Below are positions 16,307 through 26,105 of a DNA stretch of 61,890 bases, piece after piece (positions within the stretch are counted from its first letter, which is position 1; each line of letters starts with the position of its first letter). The notes beneath the pieces are model-generated. The model searched no databases. It had not been told where the DNA came from and saw only the letters and a list, made by a program, of their open reading frames with translations. Origin of the DNA: Ectopseudomonas guguanensis. GTDB lineage: Bacteria > Pseudomonadota > Gammaproteobacteria > Pseudomonadales > Pseudomonadaceae. The position numbers and the translations under genes are program-made. Location of the stretch: assembly GCF_900104265.1 (NCBI RefSeq), contig NZ_FNJJ01000007.1, positions 1-61,890 on the forward strand, written 5' to 3'.

Positions 16307-17761
16307 TCAGTTGGCTGCGAGCGTTTCGGCGGCGCTCCAGTCCCCTCCCAGCGCCTTGAAGGCGGCCACGCCAGCGCGGGCCGACTCGGTTTGCGCCTGG
16401 GCCCTGGCGTCGGTTGCGCGCAACAGGTTGTCGTCCGCCTGTAGCACCCCGATCAGGCTGACGATGCCCTGCTGGTAGGCCTCGAAGGCCGCCTGCCGCG
16501 CACGCCCGAGCGAGTTCACGCCCTGCTCCAGCACGGCGGCCTGCTGCTCGCGCTTGACCAGTGCGGTGAAGGCATTTTCCACATCCTCGGTGGCGCGCAG
16601 CACGGCGAGGCGATAGGTCGCCAGTTGCTCGGCTTCCTGTCCCCTGGCCCGCTCGATCTGGGCATCGATGCGGCCGAAGTCGAACAGGCGCCAGCGTAGC
16701 CCCAGCATGCCACTCATCTGGCTGGCGCCGCTGCCGAACAGGTTGCCGCCGGATACCGACGTCGCACTGCCGACCAGCCCACTCAGCGAAAACTTCGGGT
16801 AGTACTCGGCAATGGCCGCACCAATGCGGGCGTTCGAAGCAGCCAGGCGGCGTTCGGCGACGATCAGGTCGGGCCGGCGGCGCAGCAGGTCGCCAGGCGT
16901 GCCACTCGCCGCGATCGGTGGTGTCACCGGGATGGCCTCAAGGGCCGTCAGCTCGGCGCGATACGTGCCGGGTTGCGCGCCCAGCAGCACGTCGAGTGCG
17001 TTCATCGCCGCCTCCAGCCCCGTTTCCAGCACTGGCACCGAGGCGCGTACCTGGGCGAGGGCGCCACGGGCCTGGTGCACCTGCAACTCGGCCGCCAGTC
17101 CCTGGCCTTGCAGCAACTCGATGGTCGTCAGCAACTTCTGTTGCGTCTGCACCTGGCGCTGCGCGATGGCGATGCGGGTTTGCAGCCCGCGAATGCTGAT
17201 ATAGATATCAGCGGCCTGCGCCGCGACGGCAAGCCGGATGGCGGCAACGCCTGCCTGCGAGGCCTGATACTCCGCCAGCGCCGCCTCGCGGCCACGACGC
17301 AGGCCACCGAACACATCCAGCTCCCAGCTGGCGCTCAGATTGGCTTCGTAGCTGCTGCCGTAGCGGTCGAAGCCCGGCGTGGCATCGAGTATCTGGCCCA
17401 GCGGCGTCTCCACCGACTGATAGGCACGCGCCGTCTGGCCGTTGACCGAACCCGAGGGCAACAGCGCCGCATCGGCAGCGCCCAGGCCGGCACGCGCCTG
17501 GACGATGCGTGCGCTGGCCTGAGCCAGATCCAGATTCTGCTGTAGCGCGAGCGTCACGAAGCGAGTCAATTGCGGGTCGGCAAAACCTGCCCATCCGTCC
17601 ACCACGTTGCTGTTGGAACCCTCCGGACGCTTCTCGACAGCGGCTTGGCCCAGGAAGCGCTCGGACAGTGAGATCTCCGGACGCTGGTAGTCGGGGCCGA
17701 CCGCGCAACCTGCCACCAGGCCGGTGCTGATCAGTACAACGAGGGTGCGCTTGGGCGGCAT
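16307..17761 (-). CDS. Outer-membrane efflux lipoprotein (OprM/NodT family)
   Basis: This 484-residue TolC-like outer-membrane factor has a lipoprotein signal with lipobox LVAGC (Cys19). The mature start CAVGPDYQRPE is typical of OprM-type proteins. Two outer-membrane-efflux repeats follow, with long coiled-coil hairpins and SWELDVFGGLRRGREAA, RPDLIVAERRLAASNARIGA and LRWRLFDFGRIDAQI. A TTG five codons upstream is also in frame, but the ATG has GGAAGAA in front. It is divergent from the tetR gene, with a TetR-type operator between them, and would complete the RND pump encoded on the other strand. Confidence 0.92.
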   Translation of the reverse strand: MPPKRTLVVLISTGLVAGCAVGPDYQRPEISLSERFLGQAAVEKRPEGSNSNVVDGWAGFADPQLTRFVTLALQQNLDLAQASARIVQARAGLGAADAALLPSGSVNGQTARAYQSVETPLGQILDATPGFDRYGSSYEANLSASWELDVFGGLRRGREAALAEYQASQAGVAAIRLAVAAQAADIYISIRGLQTRIAIAQRQVQTQQKLLTTIELLQGQGLAAELQVHQARGALAQVRASVPVLETGLEAAMNALDVLLGAQPGTYRAELTALEAIPVTPPIAASGTPGDLLRRRPDLIVAERRLAASNARIGAAIAEYYPKFSLSGLVGSATSVSGGNLFGSGASQMSGMLGLRWRLFDFGRIDAQIERARGQEAEQLATYRLAVLRATEDVENAFTALVKREQQAAVLEQGVNSLGRARQAAFEAYQQGIVSLIGVLQADDNLLRATDARAQAQTESARAGVAAFKALGGDWSAAETLAAN

Positions 17762-17797
17762 GGGATGTTCTTCCAAGGATAGGGATGGGATGATTTT

Positions 17798-17825
17798 TTG
17801 TGACCATAATACATTTTGGTCACTT
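17798..17825. promoter_or_regulatory. Probable TetR operator 1 (outer-membrane factor/tetR intergenic)
   Basis: The half-sites TTGTGACCA and TGGTCACTT flank an AT-rich centre that also contains a TATTAT -10-like box for the minus strand. The site lies between the divergent outer-membrane-factor and tetR start codons, so it could repress both. A related site occurs at 18483-18510 with identical GTGAC/GGTCAC arms and the same 28-bp layout. Confidence 0.75.
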
Positions 17826-17863
17826 GTTGTCCATCACCCTGGCGCTCTGTAGGCTATGCCTCC

Positions 17864-18481
17864 ATGAACAAGACACCCTCTCCCAACGTTGCTGCCCGTG
17901 GTCCGGTGGATCACGAGGTGCGTGATCAGATCGTGGCGGCGGCCACCGAACACTTCCGTCTGTACGGTTACGAGAAGACCACGGTTTCCGACCTGGCCAA
18001 GGCCATCGGCTTTTCCAAGGCCTATATCTACAAGTTCTTCGAGTCCAAGCAGGCTATCGGCGAGATGATCTGCTCGAACTGCCTGCAGCAGATACAGACC
18101 GAGGTAAGGGCCGCCATCGATGAGGTGGACAGCCCGCCCGAGAAGCTGCGACGCATGCTCAAGGCGCTGCTGGAAGCCTGCCTGCGGCTGTTCTTCCAGG
18201 ATCGCAAACTCTACGAGATCGCCGCTTCCGCGGCCTCCGGGCGCTGGCCGGCGACCCTGGTCTACGAAGGTTTCATCGAGCAGACCCTGCGCGAAATCCT
18301 GCTGCTGGGCCGGCACAGCGGCGACTTCGAGCGCAAGACGCCGCTGGACGAAACCACCCGGGCGATCCACCTGATCATGCGGCCCTATTTCAATCCGTTG
18401 CTGCTTCAGTACGGGCTCGATACCACCGATGAAGCGCCGGCCCTGCTGTCCAGCCTGATACTGCGCAGCCTGTCGCCCTGA
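17864..18481 (+). CDS. TetR/AcrR family transcriptional regulator of the efflux locus
   Basis: The 205-residue repressor has a TetR HTH at residues ~20-65 (FRLYGYEKTTVSDLAKAIGF, then SKAYIYKFFESKQAI). The ligand-binding helices end RPYFNPLLLQYGLD. The ATG at 17864 is chosen; the open frame upstream runs through the operator region. The gene sits between two copies of a GTGAC-N-GGTCAC dyad, one before its own start and one before the adaptor gene. Autorepression plus repression of the pump is therefore the simplest model. Confidence 0.9.
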   Translation: MNKTPSPNVAARGPVDHEVRDQIVAAATEHFRLYGYEKTTVSDLAKAIGFSKAYIYKFFESKQAIGEMICSNCLQQIQTEVRAAIDEVDSPPEKLRRMLKALLEACLRLFFQDRKLYEIAASAASGRWPATLVYEGFIEQTLREILLLGRHSGDFERKTPLDETTRAIHLIMRPYFNPLLLQYGLDTTDEAPALLSSLILRSLSP

Positions 18482-18482
18482 T

Positions 18483-18510
18483 TTGTGACTATTGACTAAA
18501 TTGGTCACAA
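18483..18510. promoter_or_regulatory. Probable TetR operator 2 (upstream of the adaptor gene)
   Basis: The half-sites TTGTGACTA and TTGGTCACAA make a dyad overlapping a TTGACT -35-like hexamer. It starts 1 bp after the tetR stop and 43 bp before the adaptor start. It matches operator 1 at 18 of 28 positions by my count, including both arms. Confidence 0.75.
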
Positions 18511-18552
18511 GAATCAAAGTGAGGTTCCCTACGACTTCGCAACGGGTTTCTC

Positions 18553-19668
18553 ATGCGCCGGCGCAATCTCCTTCTGTCCACTCTGGTCGGCGTGATGCCG
18601 CTCGTGCTGGTCGCCTGTAGCGACCAGACGCCCCCCGATCCCCGCACGGATGCGCCACTGGTGCGCATTGCCACCATCCAGTCGGCAACCTCCACGTCAC
18701 GCGCCTTCACCGGCATCGTCGCCGCCCGGGTGCAGAGCGACCTGGGTTTCCGCGTTTCCGGCAAGGTGTTGCAGCGCCTGGTCGATACCGGGCAGAGCGT
18801 CACGCGCGGCCAGGTACTGCTGCGCCTCGATCCGGTCGATCTGCAACTCGCCGCCCATGCCCAGCGCGAGGCGGTGGCCGCAGCGCGGGCACGGGCGCAG
18901 CAGGCGAGCGACGACGAGGTGCGCTACCGCGCCCTGCGCGGCACCGGTGCGGTATCGGCCTCCGCCTACGATCAGTACAAGGCAGCGGCGGATGCGGCCC
19001 GTGCGCAACTCAGTGCAGCCGAGGCCCAGGCCAAGGTTGCCGGCAATGCGACCCGCTATGCCGAGCTGCTGGCCGATGCCGACGGTATCGTCATGGAAAC
19101 CCTGGCCGAGCCCGGCCAGGTGGTCAGCGCCGGCCAGGCCGTGGTACGGCTTGCGCATGCCGGCCCACGCGAAGCGCTGGTGCAGTTGCCGGAAACCCTG
19201 CGCCCGGCAGTCGGCTCCAGCGCGCAGGCCAGCCTCTTCGGCAGGCACGACGTCAGCGTCACCACCCAGTTGCGTCAGCTGTCGGACGTTGCCGATCGCC
19301 TGACTCGCACCTTCGAGGCACGCTACGTGCTCGACGGCGAGTTGGCCGATGCGCCGCTGGGCACCACCATCACAGTGCAGATCAGTGATCCGCAGACCGC
19401 CTCGCAGAGCGAAGTGCAGGTGCCCCTCGCCGCGCTGCACGACGCGGGCAAGGGGCCTGGCATCTGGCTGATTCGTGGCGAGCCGGCGCAGGTGGCGTGG
19501 ACACCCGTCAGTGTCCAAGGGCTGGGTGACGAGAGCGCCCGCATCGCTGGCGCAATCAGGCCGGGCGACAGGATCGTCGCTCTGGGCGTGCACCTGCTGC
19601 GCGACGGCCAGCCCGTGCGCCTGGCCGAGCCGGCCACGGTCGCGGCAGTCGAGGAAGGCAGGCCATGA
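18553..19668 (+). CDS. RND efflux periplasmic adaptor subunit (lipoprotein)
   Basis: This 371-residue membrane-fusion protein has the lipobox VLVAC (Cys22). The biotinyl-lipoyl halves flank a coiled-coil hairpin: GFRVSGKVLQRLVDTGQSVT, then AQREAVAAARARAQQA, then ADADGIVMETLAEPGQVVSA. Beta-barrel and membrane-proximal domains follow. It would link the inner-membrane pump to the OprM-like factor. The stop overlaps the pump start by 4 bp (ATGA at 19665-19668). The closest types I recognise are the MexJ/TriA-like adaptors. Confidence 0.92.
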   Translation: MRRRNLLLSTLVGVMPLVLVACSDQTPPDPRTDAPLVRIATIQSATSTSRAFTGIVAARVQSDLGFRVSGKVLQRLVDTGQSVTRGQVLLRLDPVDLQLAAHAQREAVAAARARAQQASDDEVRYRALRGTGAVSASAYDQYKAAADAARAQLSAAEAQAKVAGNATRYAELLADADGIVMETLAEPGQVVSAGQAVVRLAHAGPREALVQLPETLRPAVGSSAQASLFGRHDVSVTTQLRQLSDVADRLTRTFEARYVLDGELADAPLGTTITVQISDPQTASQSEVQVPLAALHDAGKGPGIWLIRGEPAQVAWTPVSVQGLGDESARIAGAIRPGDRIVALGVHLLRDGQPVRLAEPATVAAVEEGRP

Positions 19669-22600
19669 GCGAAGGTCGTTTCAACCTCTCCGCACTCGCC
19701 GTACGCGAGCGCTCCATCACCCTGTTCCTGGTCTGCCTGATCTCCCTGGCGGGGCTGGTCGCCTTCTTCAAGCTGGGGCGCGCCGAAGACCCGGCGTTCA
19801 CCATCAAGGTGATGACCATCGTCACCGCCTGGCCGGGCGCCACCGCTCAGGAAATGCAGGATCAGGTCGCCGAGAAGATCGAAAAGCGCTTGCAGGAACT
19901 GCGCTGGTACGACCGCAGTGAAACCTACACACGCCCGGGGCTGGCCTTCACCACGCTGTCGCTGCTCGACACCACGCCGCCCTCGGAGGTACCGGAGGAG
20001 TTCTACCAGGCGCGCAAGAAGATCAGCGACGAGGCCAAGGCCCTGCCTGTCGGGGTTATCGGCCCGCTGGTCAACGACGAGTACTCGGACGTCACCTTCG
20101 CCCTGTTCGCGCTCAAGGCCAGGAGTGAGCCGCAGCGCCTGCTGGTGCGCGATGCCGAGACGCTGCGCCAGCGCCTGCTGCATGTACCGGGCGTGAAGAA
20201 GGTCAACATCATCGGTGAGCAGGCCGAGCGCATCTTCGTCGAGTTCTCCCACGAGCGCCTGGCCACCCTGGGCATCGGTCCGCAAGAGGTGTTCGCCGCG
20301 CTCAACGGGCAGAACGCCCTGACCCCGGCCGGCTCCGTGGAAACCCGTGGCCCGGACGTGTTCCTGCGTCTCGACGGCGCCTTCGATGAGCTGCAGAAAA
20401 TCCGCGACACCCCGGTGATCGCCCAGGGCCGCACCCTGACGCTTTCCGACGTCGCCACGGTCAGGCGCGGCTACGAAGACCCGGCGACCTTTCTGATCCG
20501 CAACGGCGGCGAACCGGCCCTGCTGCTCGGCATCATCATGCGTGAAGGCTGGAACGGCCTGGACCTGGGCAAGGCGTTGAACGACGAGGTGCAGCAGATC
20601 AACGCCGAGCTGCCGCTGGGCATGAGCCTGAGCAAGGCCACCGACCAGGCCGTCAATATCAGCGCGTCCGTCGACGAGTTCATGATCAAGTTCTTCGTCG
20701 CGCTGCTGGTGGTCATGCTGGTGTGCTTCGTCAGCATGGGCTGGCGCGTCGGCGTGGTGGTCGCGGTGGCGGTACCGCTGACCCTGGCGATGGTCTTCGT
20801 GGTGATGGCCGCCACTGGCAAGAACTTCGACCGCATCACCCTGGGTTCGCTGATCCTCGCCCTCGGCCTGCTGGTGGACGATGCCATCATTGCCATCGAG
20901 ATGATGGTGGTGAAGATGGAGGAGGGCTACGACCGCATCCAGGCCTCCGCCTATGCCTGGAGCCATACGGCGGCGCCTATGCTCTCCGGCACTCTGGTCA
21001 CCGCCGTCGGCTTCATGCCCAACGGCTTCGCCCGCTCCACGGCTGGCGAATACACCAGCAACATGTTCTGGATCGTCGGCATCGCGCTGATCGCCTCCTG
21101 GCTGGTCGCGGTGATCTTCACGCCTTACTTCGGCGTCAAGCTGCTGCCCGAGATCAAGAAGGTCGAAGGCGGTCACGACGCCATCTACGACACCCCGCGC
21201 TACAACCGCTTTCGCCAGCTGCTGGGCCGGGTTATCACCCACAAGTGGCTGGTGGCGGGCTCGGTGGTCGGGCTGTTCGTGACGGCCGTGCTGGGCATGG
21301 CGCTGGTCAAGAAACAGTTCTTCCCCATCTCCGACCGCCCCGAAGTCCTGGTCGAGGTACAGATGCCCTATGGCACCTCGATCGTCCAGACCAGCGCTGC
21401 CGCGGAAAAGGTCGAGGCCTGGCTGGCGCAGCAGGCAGAGGCGAAGATCGTCACGGCCTATATCGGCCAGGGTGCACCGCGCTTCTTCATGGCCATGAGC
21501 CCGGAACTGCCGGATCCGTCGTTCGCCAAGATCGTCGTACGCACCGATAACCCGGATGAACGCGAGGTATTGAAGCATCGCCTGCGCAAGGCAATTGCCG
21601 AGGCTGGCCAGCGAAGCGCAGGTGCGTGTCAGTCAACTGGTGTTCGGCCCGTACTCGCCATATCCGGTGGCCTACCGGGTCACCGGCCCGGATCCGCAGC
21701 GCCTGCGTGAAATCGCCGCCGAGGTGCGGCAGGTGATGGACGCCAGCCCGCTGATGCGCACGGTCAATACCGACTGGGGCACCCGCGTCCCCACGCTGCA
21801 CTTCAATCTGCAGCAGGATCGTCTGCAGGCGGTGGGACTGACCTCCAGCGTCGTCGCGCAGCAGCTGCAATTTCTGCTCAGCGGCGTGCCGGTCACTGCC
21901 GTGCGTGAGGATATCCGCACGGTGCAGGTCATGGCCCGCGCCGCCGGCGACATTCGCTTCGACCCGGCGCGGGTGATGGACTTCACCCTGGCCGGCGCCA
22001 ATGGTCAGCGTATTCCGCTGTCGCAGGTCGGCGAGGTCGAGGTGCGCATGGAGGAGCCGATCATGCGCTGGCGCGACCGCGTGCCGACCATCACCGTGCG
22101 CGGCGATATCGCCGAAGGCCTGCAGCCGCCGGACGTCTCGACCGCCATCAGCCAGCAACTGCAGCCCATCATCAAGCGCTTGCCGAGCGGCTATCGCATC
22201 GAGCAGGCAGGCTCCATCGAGGAGTCGGGCAAGGCCAGCAAGGCCATGCTGCCGCTGTTCCCGATCATGCTGGCCGTCACGCTGATCATCATCATCCTGC
22301 AGGTGCGTTCGATCGCCGCCATGATCATGGTCTTTCTCACCAGCCCGCTAGGGCTGATCGGCGTGGTGCCGACGCTGATCCTGTTCCAGCAGCCGTTCGG
22401 CATCAACGCGCTGGTCGGGCTGATCGCCCTGTCCGGCATCCTGATGCGCAACACGTTGATCCTGATCGGGCAGATTCGCCAGAACGAGGCGGCCGGCCTC
22501 GATCCGTTCCACGCCGTGGTCGAGGCCACCGTGCAGCGCGCCCGGCCGGTGATCCTCACCGCGCTGGCGGCCATCCTGGCGTTTATCCCGCTGACCCATT

Positions 22601-22752
22601 CGGTGTTCTGGGGCACGCTCGCCTACACCCTGATCGGCGGCACCTTCGCCGGCACCGTGCTGACTCTGGTGTTCCTGCCGGCCATGTACGCCATCTGGTT
22701 CGGCATCCGCCCCATGCACCGTGAGCCACTCGCGCAGGCACAGCCTGCATGA
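19665..22752 (+). pseudogene. RND efflux permease split by a frameshift near 21603
   Basis: Frame 1 (19665-21602) encodes the N-terminal two thirds. It starts FNLSALAVRERSITLFLVCL, includes the porter domains, and has the TM4 proton-relay Asp pair in LVDDAIIAIEMMV. Frame 2 resumes at 21604 with LASEAQVRVSQLVFGPYSPY and runs through the second porter half and last TM segments to 22752. Removing one base (or adding two) at about 21603 would restore a ~1029-residue protein, the normal RND size. As written, translation leaves the frame after residue 646 and terminates at 21710. It could be a real inactivating mutation or an assembly error. The family resembles TriC/MexK-type pumps. Confidence 0.9.
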
Positions 22753-22784
22753 GCCCTCCACTCCCTCGATTGAGAGTAACCACC

Positions 22785-23591
22785 ATGTCCAGCCCCACAG
22801 TGGTCGTCATTACCGGCGTGTCATCAGGCATCGGTCGCGCGGCAGCCGAACAGTTCGTCCGACGTGGTTGCCGCGTGTTCGGTAGCGTGCGCAATCCAGC
22901 CAGCGCTCAGGCCATCCCCGGCGTCGAGCTGATGCAGCTGGATATCCGTGATGAAGCGTCAATCCACCAGGGTATCGAGCAGGTCATCGCCAAGGCCGGA
23001 TGCATCGACATACTGGTCAACAATGCCGGCGTCACGCTGCTCGGGGCGACGGAGGAAACCGCCATCGGCGAGGCCCAGGCGCTGTTCGACACCAACGTCT
23101 TCGGCATCCTGCGCGTCACCCAGGCGGTACTGCCGCATATGCGCAAGCAGGGCATTGGGCGCATCGTCAACGTCAGCTCGGTGCTCGGCTTCCTGCCGGC
23201 GCCCTACATGGGCCTGTACTCGGCCTCCAAACATGCCGTGGAAGGTTTGTCCGAGACCCTGGATCACGAGGTGCGGCGCTTCGGCATTCGCGTCGCGCTG
23301 GTCGAACCTTCGTTCACGAAAACCAGCCTCGACCTCAATGCACCACAGACCGCCCTGCGTATCCCCGCCTACGACGGCGAGCGGGCAACCGTCTCCCAGG
23401 CCATCCAGATGAACGTGCAGAAGGCGCCTTTGCCCGATGCGGTCGCCGCGACCATCGTCGAGGCTGCCCTGGGCGCGTGGAAAATGCGCCATACGCCCAA
23501 AGGCGAGGCCACCCTGCTCAGACGCCTGCGCCGCTTCATGCCGGCGGGGCCAGTCGACTCGGGCCTGCGCAAGACATTCGGCCTCGGCTGA
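22785..23591 (+). CDS. SDR family oxidoreductase in the efflux operon
   Basis: This is a 268-residue classical SDR with TGVSSGIG at residues 10-17, NNAG at 79-82, VSS at 130-132 and the catalytic Tyr145/Lys149 in YSASK. It resembles the group that includes retinol or 17-beta-hydroxysteroid dehydrogenase-like bacterial reductases with an extended C-terminal lobe. An in-frame ATG at 22749 overlaps the pump stop, but the ATG at 22785 starts the Rossmann strand and has GAGAG upstream. Its position between a pump gene and a ketosynthase gene suggests it acts on the same metabolite or membrane-lipid route; this is inference. Confidence 0.9.
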   Translation: MSSPTVVVITGVSSGIGRAAAEQFVRRGCRVFGSVRNPASAQAIPGVELMQLDIRDEASIHQGIEQVIAKAGCIDILVNNAGVTLLGATEETAIGEAQALFDTNVFGILRVTQAVLPHMRKQGIGRIVNVSSVLGFLPAPYMGLYSASKHAVEGLSETLDHEVRRFGIRVALVEPSFTKTSLDLNAPQTALRIPAYDGERATVSQAIQMNVQKAPLPDAVAATIVEAALGAWKMRHTPKGEATLLRRLRRFMPAGPVDSGLRKTFGLG

Positions 23592-23620
23592 TTCATCTCT
23601 TCAACCTACGAGGCAACGCC

Positions 23621-24904
23621 ATGCATAGAGAGCACCACACACGAATCGTCGTCACCGGCCTGGGTATCGTCAGCCCTCTGGGCTGTGGCATCGAGACGGT
23701 ATGGACGCGCCTGCTGGCCGGCCACTCGGGCATTCGTACGTTGCCGGTCGAGCTGAGCGAAGGCACCGGCAGCGCGGTTGGCGGGCAGGTGCCCGGCATT
23801 GCTGACGATCCCCAGGCCGGCTTCGATCCTGAGCGCTACATCTCCGTCAAGGAGCGCAAGAAGATGGATCGCTTCATCGAGTTCGCCCTGGTCGCTGCCG
23901 AGGAAGCCCTGGCACAGGCCGGCTGGCGGCCGACGGACGAAGCGAAGCGCCAGCGCACCGCGACCATTATTGCGTCAGGAGTCGGCGGCTTCGGCGCCAT
24001 TGCAGAGGCCGTGCGGATCACCGATCAACGCGGCCCTCGGCGCCTGTCCCCCTTCACTGCACCGTCGTTCCTGGCCAACATGGCAGCCGGCCAGGTTTCC
24101 ATCCGCCATGGTTTCAAAGGCCCGCTTGGAGCACCGGTGACCGCTTGCGCGGCCGGCGCACAGGCTATCGGCGACGCAGCGCGGCTGATCCGCAGTGGTG
24201 AGGCCGATATCGCCTTGTGCGGCGGTACCGAAGCTGCCATCGATCGCGTCACGCTCGGAAGCTTCGCCGCAGCACGTGCGCTGTCCAGTGGCTACAACGA
24301 TCGCCCCCAGGAAGCCTCTCGCCCGTTCGATCGTGCCCGCGACGGCTTCGTCATGGCCGAGGGCGCTGGCCTGCTGGTGATCGAGTCGCTGGAGCACGCC
24401 CTGGCAAGGGGAGCACGACCTCTGGCCGAGCTGGTCGGCTACGGCACCAGCGCCGATGCCTATCACCTCACCGCCGGCCCCGAGGATGGCGACGGCGCCT
24501 GCCGCGCCATGCAACTGGCATTGCGCCAGGCCGGCATCGACCCTGTTGAAGTACAACATATCAACGCCCACGCCACCTCAACGCCAGTGGGCGACCGTGG
24601 CGAGCTGTCTGCCATCCGCTCCGTGTTCGGCAGTGGCTCGGGCGTGGCGATTACCTCGACCAAATCCAGCACAGGACACCTGCTCGGGGCTGCCGGTGGC
24701 GTCGAGGCCATCTTCACCGTACTGGCCCTGCGTGATCAGGTCGTCCCGCCGACTCTGAACCTCACCACTGCCGACGAGGCGTCAGTAGGGCTGGACCTGG
24801 TCGCCCAGAATGCCCGGCACATGCCGCTGGAGCATGCGCTGTCGAATGGTTTCGGCTTCGGTGGTGTCAATGCCAGCCTGCTGTTCAGGCGCTGGAAGCC
24901 CTGA
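23621..24904 (+). CDS. Beta-ketoacyl-ACP synthase II (FabF-like)
   Basis: This 427-residue condensing enzyme has a complete catalytic triad: Cys176 in TACAAGAQAIGDA, His317 in INAHATSTPVGD and His353 in SSTGHLLGAAGG. The N-terminus (RIVVTGLGIVSPLG) and the C-terminal NGFGFGGVNASL loop are typical of FabF. It should elongate acyl-ACP with malonyl-ACP. It is unlikely to be the housekeeping fabF because no acpP or fabG neighbours exist and it sits in a TetR-controlled efflux operon. The ATG follows an ACGAGG site at 23608-23613. Confidence 0.92.
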   Translation: MHREHHTRIVVTGLGIVSPLGCGIETVWTRLLAGHSGIRTLPVELSEGTGSAVGGQVPGIADDPQAGFDPERYISVKERKKMDRFIEFALVAAEEALAQAGWRPTDEAKRQRTATIIASGVGGFGAIAEAVRITDQRGPRRLSPFTAPSFLANMAAGQVSIRHGFKGPLGAPVTACAAGAQAIGDAARLIRSGEADIALCGGTEAAIDRVTLGSFAAARALSSGYNDRPQEASRPFDRARDGFVMAEGAGLLVIESLEHALARGARPLAELVGYGTSADAYHLTAGPEDGDGACRAMQLALRQAGIDPVEVQHINAHATSTPVGDRGELSAIRSVFGSGSGVAITSTKSSTGHLLGAAGGVEAIFTVLALRDQVVPPTLNLTTADEASVGLDLVAQNARHMPLEHALSNGFGFGGVNASLLFRRWKP

Positions 24905-24906
24905 AT

Positions 24907-25467
24907 ATGAACCAGCCGACGACCAGAGACTCGCGCCGGGACAAGCGCCGAAGAGCGATGCTGCTCGCTGCGAGCGAGTTGTTCACGGCGCTCGGCTTCG
25001 AGATGGCGAACATGCAAGCCATCGCCGCTTCGGCTGGTGTGACCAAGGCAACGCTCTATGCCTACTTCGGCGACAAGGAACAGCTGTTTCGAGCCGTCAT
25101 CGACTACTGGCTGGAGCAACTGCCGGAACCGAAACTGCCCTCCCAGCCTTGTGGCGCATTGCGCAGTTGCCTGGAGCGTGCCGCCACCTCGCTGCAGCAA
25201 CTGGGCGAGCATCCAGCTTCGTATGCGCTCACTCATATCCTGTTGCGTACCCAGCGCATTCCCCACAAGCGCTGGCGGCAGCGCTACCGGCCTTATCAGA
25301 ACTACCTCGAGGCCGTCCTTGTGCGTGCCGTCCGCTGCGCCCACCCGGCGCAGGCTGCCGGCCAGTTCCTGCTGCTGGCGGTGGGCCGCATCGACAGCAG
25401 CCCGCTGACGCCCAGCGAACCGCGTCTGATGGCAGCTGTCGATCTGTTCGTTCAGGCGTATGGCTGA
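24907..25467 (+). CDS. TetR/AcrR family regulator, second in the efflux operon
   Basis: This 186-residue protein starts 2 bp after the ketosynthase stop, so it is co-transcribed. The HTH region reads FTALGFEMANMQAIAASAGV and then TKATLYAYFGDKEQLF. The C-terminal half is the short AefR-like type (YALTHILLRTQRIPHKRWRQ). It is not closely similar to the TetR at 17864. A terminal regulator gene suggests feedback on the operon or control of a separate target. Confidence 0.9.
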   Translation: MNQPTTRDSRRDKRRRAMLLAASELFTALGFEMANMQAIAASAGVTKATLYAYFGDKEQLFRAVIDYWLEQLPEPKLPSQPCGALRSCLERAATSLQQLGEHPASYALTHILLRTQRIPHKRWRQRYRPYQNYLEAVLVRAVRCAHPAQAAGQFLLLAVGRIDSSPLTPSEPRLMAAVDLFVQAYG

Positions 25468-25616
25468 TGCGCTTGCGGCGGTGTCCCGGGCCGAGCTCGG
25501 CCACGGCGTGCTCTTGCCTTGGCAAATTCAGCCGCAGGCCATAACCAAGACTGCATACAATGGGCACCTCACCACTGCACGCCACGCTCATGGCCCATCG
25601 CACGAGGACTCGCCCC

Positions 25617-26105
25617 ATGGCCTCCCCTGAAAAACAGAAGAAGCGCGCCCAGCGGGCCAAGACCAAGGCCAAGCAGAACCGCATGGGCAAGCCCAGGCCG
25701 CAAGCCAATCTGATTCATCCGATTCTGGCCAATCCGCTGATCGACGAGCCGTTCGATGATGTCGAGATCGACCTGAGTACCTTCGATTTTCAGGACATCG
25801 AAGAGAACGGCTTCGATCCGGCGCATTTCGATGACCTGTTCCAGGCGATGAATGCCGCGGAACGCACCGGTCTGCTCGGCCTGTGCCTGGTGTTCCTGCA
25901 ATACCCGGTGCTGGAACTGGTGGTCGCCGAGGAGTCGGAAGACGCCGCAACCGATTTCATGATGGGCCTTTTGATCGTCTATCGCGCCATCTTCCATGGG
26001 GAAGACGAAGATGCTGCCGTGGCCTGGATCAGCAGCGAGGCCTTCCAGAGCGCCTATAACGAGGCCTCGGACATCCTGCAGAAGAAGAACGCGCGCGGTC
26101 GCTAG
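25617..26105 (+). CDS. Hypothetical protein with a basic N-terminus and an acidic body
   Basis: The 162 residues start with a Lys/Arg-rich segment (MASPEKQKKRAQRAKTKAKQ) that could bind nucleic acid. An acidic linker (FDDVEIDLSTFDFQDIEENG) and a mostly helical domain with LLGLCLVFLQYPVLEL follow. The ATG at 25617 has ACGAGG upstream; an in-frame ATG at 25590 would add nine residues. I recognise it only as the kind of conserved hypothetical seen in Pseudomonas. It converges on the orphan cysD gene. Confidence 0.8.
   Translation: MASPEKQKKRAQRAKTKAKQNRMGKPRPQANLIHPILANPLIDEPFDDVEIDLSTFDFQDIEENGFDPAHFDDLFQAMNAAERTGLLGLCLVFLQYPVLELVVAEESEDAATDFMMGLLIVYRAIFHGEDEDAAVAWISSEAFQSAYNEASDILQKKNARGR

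Noticed and set aside
19323..21578. Very long open frame on the minus strand opposite the adaptor and pump genes
   Set aside because: It mirrors codons of the real plus-strand genes in a GC-rich region; the product is His/Gln/Arg-rich low-complexity sequence with no motif.
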